From Apoderus coryli (Eukaryota; Arthropoda; Insecta; Coleoptera; Attelabidae): a DNA stretch of 64,000 nucleotides. This document shows, one piece after another, positions 57,100 to 64,000 of the stretch; the first letter of the stretch is position 1, and each line of letters starts with the position of its first letter. The stretch lies in the NCBI GenBank assembly GCA_911728435.2, contig OU452211.1:5270001-5334000 (forward strand), read 5' to 3'. The notes beneath the pieces are model-generated. The model was not told where the DNA came from and made no database searches. It was given only the letters and a program-made list of their open reading frames with translations. Made by a program: the position numbers and the translations under genes.

Positions 57100-57553
57100 T
57101 TTAGGAAGTCTTAATCAGTGAATACGAAGGAATCTTAATACAGTTTTGAAGTAGAGCAAGTTCACCTTGCCATTCACGTAACCCCAAAGAAAATAGTTCA
57201 CCTGATCGTGCGGGAAAATTGTAATCACGATTTTCTGTGCCTAATTGCTCATGATGTTCTTGTGTAATTCGGGATAATTTTCTTTGCCAATTGGTACGGA
57301 CACGATGCTGTTGATGGTCGGCTGGCTTAATTTCTTGTGTTAACTGAACTTTGTAATCCTTAAGACCTAAATCTTCATGCAAAATTCAGTGTAATGTTGT
57401 TTGTGTAATGCCTAATTCCAGAGAACGACGTGGAATGGACAAACCTGGTTTTTCGTGCACGACAACCATGAGTTCGGTTCTTCACATCAATACCATGTCC
57501 CAACTATTTTGACGAGAGCTGGCTTGAACCACCTTTAACTGTTTTAGCGACAT
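57100..57553 (-). pseudogene. Tc1/mariner-superfamily transposase, internally deleted
   Basis: An N-terminus MSLKQLKVVQASSRQNSW begins at 57553. Later frames read LSIPRRSLELGITQTTLH and ILHEDLGLKDYKVQLTQEIK, PADHQQHR, then DQVNYFLWGYVNG. These match the SIRRRS..., ILHxDLxLxxYKVQLxQELKPxD and SDEAHFxLxGYVNxQN blocks of insect IS630-type transposases. The first catalytic Asp is kept (DQV for DEA). The N-terminal DNA-binding part is shortened and everything after the GYVN block is missing. Confidence 0.75.
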
Positions 57554-57559
57554 TTTGCC

Positions 57560-59455
57560 TATTTTTTTAGTGAATTTTAATAATTTAGATGCGTTGATGA
57601 AGTGTGTTCGTTTCATTTTTATTAATGGTGTAGTTTTTACTTGTCATCTGTCAAAAAATTACTAGCAAAATAGCGGGCAAAGCAAAATGAAAACCTTTTA
57701 TGTCTACATATTATAGAGAATTATTTCCAAATCCCAATGAATTGATTTCAGAAATGTGTCATCCCACACACGTATTTGTGAATTAGACGTAGGTACGTAC
57801 ATACAACTCGTGTCACACAGCCCCTTTTGCGTTGATGTGTCAGAAGAAGGATGTGGAAATCCTTAATAGCTGTAATTGGTGTCGCCATTATTGTGAGAAG
57901 AACACGCGGTCGCGACGCTATGAATTGAAATGGTGGAGTGGGTCCTCGTCTTTTCATTACCCTTTACAAGGCGAAGCCGTAAAGTCAAACGTGAAATCTT
58001 TTTTAGTTCCAGAGATCTATTAGGTTGTGTTTTAATATTTTTGCCATGAAATTTATGGTCAAAAAATTCCTTTCTCACTAAGTAAGCATTTTCATAGTTG
58101 ACTTTAGTCGACACATCTGACGACCTACTCTACTTTGCCGCTTGCAATTTTATTCACCATGTGGGTCTTCAGGAAAATGTTTAATTACAGCATGTGTGCC
58201 ACAGGATTGCGTCGATGACTAGAAAATTATATTACCATAGCTTTCTGATTAACTGTGTGTTGAATAATGGCTCTTTTACGTCATTTTAAAGCATACACCA
58301 ATTCTCACCGGGTTCTTTCGCTCTCTCTCCTCTCAAGTGTAGAGTTCTGAGCCAAAACGTCATTCTGAACTGAAACAGTTCTTGTAAAGCTTCTCGCGTA
58401 AGCTTATTTGGATTTAACTGGAGGAGTTGTTCTGAAATTCAACGAATCGCGATGTTTTTGTAATCAAGAGATTCACAAACAGATAAAGAAATCTTTGAGT
58501 ATTATCTTTGTGCACTAGAATTGTAGATCGTGAATAAACCGAGGCTAGATTGGAATTGAGCAATGGATATTCAGAATTAATTATAATACTCGCCACCAAC
58601 TAGAAAAACAAAACATTACAAAGGTGAGGTGACTTTTAAACTACCGTTAAAATAATTCCCGCAATATGCGATCACAATATCTATAGAGACGTGAAAGGCA
58701 TAGTAATAATAGCAAATACCATATGCAGTTAACTGAACAACTTAATGAAAACCTAAGACGGCAGTTGAAATTATTCATGCGAGACACACATAGACGTATA
58801 ATGGAAGGCAACCAACAAATCGTCGTTCTCCCAAAAACAACCATACAAAAGAAAGACAGAAAGACACCCAACCGTTCTTCCCCACCATAAACCTTTTCAA
58901 CCAATTTCGCATTCTTAACACCAGCTTCTGCTCTCCCATTCCAACTTGCGTTCATCTATGCTCATATGCTGCTGCTGCTATTAAAGCTTTAGAAAGTGCC
59001 AACATCTATTCTCGCCCGCCCTATATGGTGGCTGCAACTTGAATAGCCCTCATCAGCTGAATTTATTTCCTGGTTTTGACACGATTTATCCCCATAAAGC
59101 TACAGGATGTAATTGCATAAAGAAACATTTGCTCTTTCTCTCCTGCTAGCGCACCGAATAGTGCTAATTGAGGTGAATAAAACAAAAGACTATAATGGAT
59201 ATTCAGGCGTGCTACATGACATAGAAAAGGTAAAGGTTTATTTGGGAATAATGAAGTGCTATTAATCAAATGAGAGAGACTAATTTGGTTTTTATTGGGT
59301 TGGGAGAGAAGTCTTGACGGAGAGTTATAGTTTTGGGACTCGGAAAGTTTTAGCTTCATGATGAAGGTCAAGTATGAATATTTGTGGAGGAATTTCTACA
59401 TTGAAATATCTGTTGTTTTTAACTGTTATAAATTCATCATGAATTCGGTCAGAAC
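57560..59455. other. No gene recognised
   Basis: Parts (57740-58000 and 58860-59180) are less AT-rich and not TE-like. No splice-bounded frame stood out. Confidence 0.3.
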
Positions 59456-59460
59456 TAATA

Positions 59461-59482
59461 TACAGGGTATCCGAAAAAAGGA
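59461..59482. repeat. Transposon terminus ACAGGGTATCCGAAAAAA
   Basis: ACAGGGTATCCGAAAAAAGG has the form of insect Tc1/mariner termini. It lies on the 3' side of the minus-strand transposase remnant at 59900-60175 and may be its end. Confidence 0.4.
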
Positions 59483-59899
59483 GGTCAATCCGTTAACCAA
59501 AGGTTCCGTGAGCAAAAATAATATGAGTTTTAAGATGTAATTTTTCATTTTAACCCTCCATGTTTATTACCTACGCCAATGACTTTTAAACTAAGTTTTT
59601 ATAGGTTACTATGTATTTCTGATTATTTTTTGACTCTTATAAAATTTGCATAAATTGAGATATTTTGAAAAGTATTAGCTCCTGTTGTCTACGCGGCTTA
59701 CGGTATGTTCACTACTAAATCAAGCATATTTAACTCAAATTACCATTACCTGCATCAAATTAAGTACAGTTTTCGAAAAGATAATTAAAGTAAACACTAC
59801 GAACACGAAATTGTTTATTATTTTTAATATTAATTATTTAAATATATTATTTTAAAAACATGAAAAAGTAACTAAATAAACATTAGAAAAACTACCAGT

Positions 59900-60175
59900 C
59901 TAAAGAAATTGCTCAATATGACCCCCATTTTTTTCAATGCATAGGCGAGCTCTTTTTAGAAAAGAAAATCTTAGTCTATGAAAAATATGCGGCTTCAACC
60001 TAAAGTCTTCCCCAGCTTGTAAGATTCTATCTATTACCTAAATGATCAAAATCGGAACCTTATAAACAAAATCTTTCATACAACCCCAGACTGAATAGTC
60101 CAAGGGAGTAAGATCTGGGGATCGGGGTGGACATTTAACAGGAGCATCTTAGCCTCGCCCAAACCAGCGTTGGGG
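59900..60175 (-). pseudogene. Tc1/mariner-superfamily transposase, C-terminal part
   Basis: The minus strand gives a proline-rich lead, then DLTPLDYSVWGCMKDFVYKV containing the third catalytic Asp block (family: SPDLTPLDFFLWGYLKDxVY). It ends ARLCIEKNGGHIEQFL with TAG at 59900-59902, the normal C-terminus of this family. Frameshifts separate the two ends. It complements the 15784-16075 fragment, which covers the preceding region of the same transposase type. Confidence 0.7.
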
Positions 60176-60630
60176 AAAGTACCAACTTAATAATTATAAG
60201 AAGAACTCATTGATCATAATGTAAACACAGTCTAAAAAAGCACTTTAGAGTTGAGGCCTTAGATTTTAACTAAAACATACCAGTTGTCAAATAGCTACAA
60301 CAGCCAGAAAAGCTGAACTTTTACTGAGGCGCTGATGTGAACTGAATATAGCAACGCAGTAAACTAGATTATATTTGCTAACCTTGAGTGTTAGTCACAA
60401 CGTATGAGTCTACAGCATCTGCATGAGTATACCGTACTGTTGTGCCGCTGTTTTTGTAATTTTTCTGTTATTTTCGTCACAGCAAGAGTTTGAAAGATTT
60501 TTTTTTATTTCGAATAGTAGCTTGTTAACTTAATATTGTTGTTAATTATTGATTTGATTATTTATTTTTGTCAAATTCTTCCAGTATTGACATATATTTT
60601 TCTATTCCTTTTCCAGAATCCTGAATAAAG

Positions 60631-60661
60631 TATAAAAAGGCAGTGGGCGTTCATCAACCAG
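60631..60661 (+). promoter_or_regulatory. TATA-box core promoter
   Basis: TATAAAAAGG at 60631-60640 is a strong TATA box. A TCATCAACCAG segment lies at roughly +1 distance. A splice donor follows 56 bases after the TATA box starts. Confidence 0.4.
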
Positions 60662-60751
60662 CTCTAATTGAGTCTTAACACGTACGGTAAGTAAATTGCT
60701 CAATATTTTTGAATCTACCTGTATGAACTATGAACTAGTTTGCCACCACAG

Positions 60752-60865
60752 CTTCTGTAACCAAAATACATGGCAGCACCTAGATTTCTCTCTCCGTCTC
60801 CGACCTCTGTTTTGGTTTTCGTCCAATTAAAGGCAAACACAAGACTTGCCTTGTGCCTGAATTAA
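60752..60865 (+). CDS. Possible small gene: leader exon, 65-nt intron, 31-codon ORF
   Basis: Downstream of the TATA box, a short leader ends ACACGTACG|GTAAGTA (donor at 60687). A 65-nt intron, a typical insect size, would end at GCCACCACAG (60751). The second exon has AAAATACATGG at 60767-60774, a fair start context, and reads MAAPRFLSPSPTSVLVFVQL, then KANTRLALCLN and TAA at 60863-60865. The peptide has no recognised family and its hydrophobic section is short. The promoter and donor are more convincing than the peptide; the real coding exon may lie further downstream. Confidence 0.25.
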
Positions 60866-61288
60866 CGCGAAACGGTTACTAATTCTCTGGCAAATTATTA
60901 TCATTTGCAATGTGCCACACAGTCTGAGGACGGAAGAGCTAAAAGGGTGATGGTGTGTTGAATTTTGCAAGATAAATCTAAAGGAAAATTGGTGAAATAA
61001 ATTGAAACGAAAATAAATATCGATTTTGTGTTAATTATCTATAAGAGATCATGGAATGAGAGATAGAATTTGGTGTAGTTTGTAGTTTCACTTGTTGTCA
61101 ACAAAGGATGTACGCAGCTGTAGTAGAAATTTTACTCAAATTCCCTTCGGGCTTCCCAGGCCGGCCACAATGTTTATGAATGCATAAGGATAGTAGAAAC
61201 GGCTGTTAAAGGCCATGGTAGCAGTAAAACCGTATTTATCTAGGATGGCAATTATGTCGAGATTTCGCTTGTGAAATGAATTTTGCTA

Positions 61289-61315
61289 CATATATATATA
61301 TATATATATATATAC
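61289..61315. repeat. (TA)n microsatellite
   Basis: An uninterrupted TA run of about 26 bases. Confidence 0.9.
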
Positions 61316-61754
61316 ACTTTTGTTATTAATGAGGAACTATATGTTATTCTAGGATTTGGGGGAAAGGTGGTTTATACAAAACCTCTATATCAACAAAAAT
61401 ACCAATTTCTTAAACATTTCGAATTAGTCAGCCTTAACTTGAACTACTTAAAAAATATTACATCCCAAAGTGTAGTCTCTCCAGACGCTTACTATAATAA
61501 TAATTCCCAAACAGAATAAAGCACGAATAATTTAATCAATTTCATTCAGAGAGCTCTCTTTACAACCGAATTAATATTTTAAGAGCGTCCCTCAAATAAG
61601 ATTGAGCGCGATCACCGATTACAGTTGAATTGTCTTTTTATTATTATGATTACCGGGGAGATGGTAATGGATTTTATTTCAATACCTACACAAGGAACAG
61701 GAATTTTATCAATCTTGTTTCCGGAATTAATTTTAGGAAGAATTATTGTTAATG

Positions 61755-62640
61755 GTAAAATATGAAGACAAAAATCTCTGAGGAATTATGGCATTGCTTT
61801 GCACAATGTGAGTTAGGACAGAAGTTTTGAATTTCTGGTATGTGTACTTGACGTGTACGCGACTGAAAACTAGAGTAAGTCCATTCAAAAGGCCCTAGAT
61901 TAGGCGCCCCCGAAAGTGTTCCCTCAGTGTGAGCCGTGGCGCCGTCTAGTTGAATCCAATCGACACCGAAATCCAATTTGTTAAGTCGGGGAAAAAAAAT
62001 CTTCCAACATGTTTACATATCGGTTAGAATTCACTGTCACTGTTTCATCATTTTCTTCAAAAAACTAGGCATCAATTCCCCAGCCGAAGAAATTTGCACA
62101 CCACACTGTGACTTTAGGTGAGTGCAGGCGGGAGTTGGTGTCGGCCCAGTATTTTGTTTGTTGACGTATCCACTCACGTGGAAATGGGCCTCATCACTAA
62201 AAAAACAATTGCGTCCTAAGGAACGTTTTCGAGAAATGGGAGAGTTCTTGAACAATCGCCAACTTGTACGGATGGTAATGAAGATCATCGTGAAGAATTC
62301 GCCTCACTGAACGAGCGGAAAGTCTTAGGACATATATGCATGTTTGCAGGCAGAACGCCGTGGGAATCGCAATATTGAGGCTCTCACAGCTTCAATGTTT
62401 TCAGGTGTTCTAATGGGCTGAGGGACTCCAATTTCTTCGTCTCGTCACAATCGCGTTTTGTCTGAATGTAAAGATCCATGTAACTATTGATTTCCGATCT
62501 GGCACAGGCCCTGAATCGATTTCGAAAGGCACGCTGATTTGCGATCACAGAACGTCCATTCGAAAAGTACCTCTCGCCGACAAATGCACGTTGCTCACAA
62601 AAAATATTAATTTCATTGAGATCCGATAGACATTCTGGTT
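61755..62640 (-). pseudogene. Tc1/mariner-superfamily transposase, much of the length, many frameshifts
   Basis: In minus-strand order: EQRAFVGERYFSNGRSV, NQRAFRNRF (DNA-binding domain, near 62600), FFSDEAHFHVSGYVNKQN (first catalytic Asp, about 62195), KVTVWCANFFGWGID, FFEENDETVTVNSNRYV, then WIQLDGATAHT with the second Asp at about 61945. The third Asp block is not recognisable. The order and spacing match a full insect transposase of about 350 residues. At least four frame changes are needed, so it is dead. The ACAGGGTG-type end at about 63278-63290 may be its 5' terminus. Confidence 0.8.
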
Positions 62641-63271
62641 GTTACGTCGGATTGGCATATAATTTAAGAAATTGATATTTATTTGGTTAATTTTGAAAGC
62701 GAAAATTATTAAATTGCAGCAATCTACTTATGTAAATGTTAAAACTTATAAATAATTTATAAATTTAAAACGAATTTAGTTAATTATGCTAAATTAAAAA
62801 CTGCATCCTTGTGTTAAGAGCTACCACTGTTTTCTTTCCCTTCTTGAAAACGATGTGGGGGTGAATACAACAGTAAAGAAAAGTGCTGAGAGGCCGCTAA
62901 CTCGTCATCAAATATTTAAAATTCCCTAGGGAACCGTGGCCAAATAGTCGCTGTATTGATACACTTTAAGTAGGTAGGTGGTCACCCAAGTGAAAGCGTG
63001 TCCGGAATTTTTTGTTTATTTTTTCTTTGTTTCACTTTCTTACTTAAAAATTTAAAAGCTTTTTTTTTTTGGGGGACTCACTTGCTGTGAAAATAAAAGT
63101 GTTGAAAACATGCAATTTTATCGTAGGTAGTTATTAAAATCACTGAAATTGTATTAAAAACATAAACATTATTTAGCATAGTTAATCCCGAAAATATTAG
63201 TATGGGTTCAATGCCAAAAAATGCTTCAATTACTTTCAGGAATCTCCAGTTTTCGATTCTTGCAACCATAA

Positions 63272-63292
63272 TGAATCACCCTGTATGTCTGC
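63272..63292. repeat. Transposon terminus (minus: ACAGGGTGATTCATTATGG)
   Basis: CCATAATGAATCACCCTGT has the standard form of insect IS630-type ends. It is oriented to close the 61755-62640 element on its 5'side. Confidence 0.4.
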
Positions 63293-64000
63293 CCGTTTGA
63301 TGTTAAATAATTATATACTTTGGTGGAACTGGCCATATAGTTTTTAAATGTTTCTGCCTCGTTGTACAATATTTGTTTCTGGAAATTTATATTAAATGTA
63401 AATGGACAAGATCATAGTAAAATATGCTTAGAAATTCACCAGAAAACTACAACGACACATTTACAGTATAGATATTTTGTAAGAGAGAGCCGAAGCTTGT
63501 TTCGCCTAACAACAAGAAAGTTTTAGTCTGAAAATGGAACACCATAGCAACCAACAACGAACGTTCAGAACGAAACCCGAGTTATGTGGAAGCAGGTTTT
63601 ACTTATATCTCAGTCTGAAAAGTTTTCAGAGAGTGTGTAATACAAAAGGGTCTACTCGCTCTTTATATTATATTAAGTCGAATATGATGGCGGACGTATT
63701 GCATTCATTACACAACATATAGGATTACATAATATATTTTTCATTAATGTACGTAAAGAATTCTTTTTTCAAACGTCACAAAAGTATTAATTTTTAAATA
63801 TAAAAGTGTCATTTTTTCGTGTGATAAATCGTCATGATTTTCAATATCGTCAGATAGTCCAAATATTAATACAACTTTCATTACCAAATACTGTCTATTT
63901 GGAGCCTCAGCTAGGAATTTATTAACGCGTAAAAACAAGAGATTTTTTAGGCATATAATAGCCTTCACTTCGTGTTTTCAAAAACGCACGTAGTGTATAA
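63293..64000. other. No gene recognised
   Basis: Only short AT-driven frames are seen. Confidence 0.35.

Noticed and set aside
1..64000. tRNA, rRNA, CRISPR arrays, bacterial operons
   Set aside because: No cloverleaf with A and B boxes, no rRNA-like block, no regularly spaced repeats and no ribosome-binding-site gene clusters were seen on reading.

Overview
This window looks like nuclear DNA from an arthropod, most probably an insect; a beetle is only a guess from the transposon families. It is AT-rich, has no long uninterrupted host genes, and shows no bacterial, plasmid or organellar gene layout. Most recognisable material is decayed transposable elements: I/Jockey-type non-LTR retrotransposons (several with (TTA)n tails, one with a pentanucleotide tail), at least eight Tc1/mariner-superfamily fragments, two pogo/Tigger-like fragments, a piggyBac fragment, a hAT dimerisation domain, a solo LTR with a clean target duplication, and a foldback element of about 1 kb.

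Layout: 0.3-4.1 kb holds a LINE RNase H fragment, two mariner fragments and an inverted pair of decayed hammerhead-ribozyme motifs. 9.3-10.4 kb may be the 3' part of a small host gene. 12.5-17.1 kb holds LINE 3' ends and mariner remnants. 22.0-24.7 kb has a good candidate minus-strand coding exon, the foldback element and a candidate non-coding exon. 26.7-28.7 kb is LINE 3' sequence enclosing a tandem duplication that carries a complete hammerhead ribozyme. 29.7-29.9 kb has a possible minus-strand terminal gene structure with a 60-nt intron. 31.7-32.7 kb is a nearly full-length dead transposase. 35.0-35.8 kb has two candidate plus-strand exons, with a second well-formed hammerhead in the intron between them. 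37.2-50.9 kb is a dense graveyard (Tigger, LINE RT, hAT, piggyBac, solo LTR). 55.7-63.3 kb has further LINE and mariner remnants and, at 60.63-60.87 kb, a TATA promoter, short exon and 65-nt intron.

The strongest unusual signal is hammerhead ribozymes. At 28283-28330 every conserved core base is present, flanked by a 6-bp helix I and a 3-bp helix III, inside one of two direct repeats about 453 bp apart; this is the arrangement of an animal retrozyme (non-autonomous circular-RNA retroelement). A second, unrelated copy at 35297-35340 has all core bases and belongs to the same sequence family as the inverted pair at 2322-2490. Three further hairpins (7601, 40116, 51325) keep the order CTGAWGA, one base, 6-bp stem, GAAAC while their stem sequences differ. 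All calls come from reading the sequence; no database search or folding program was run.
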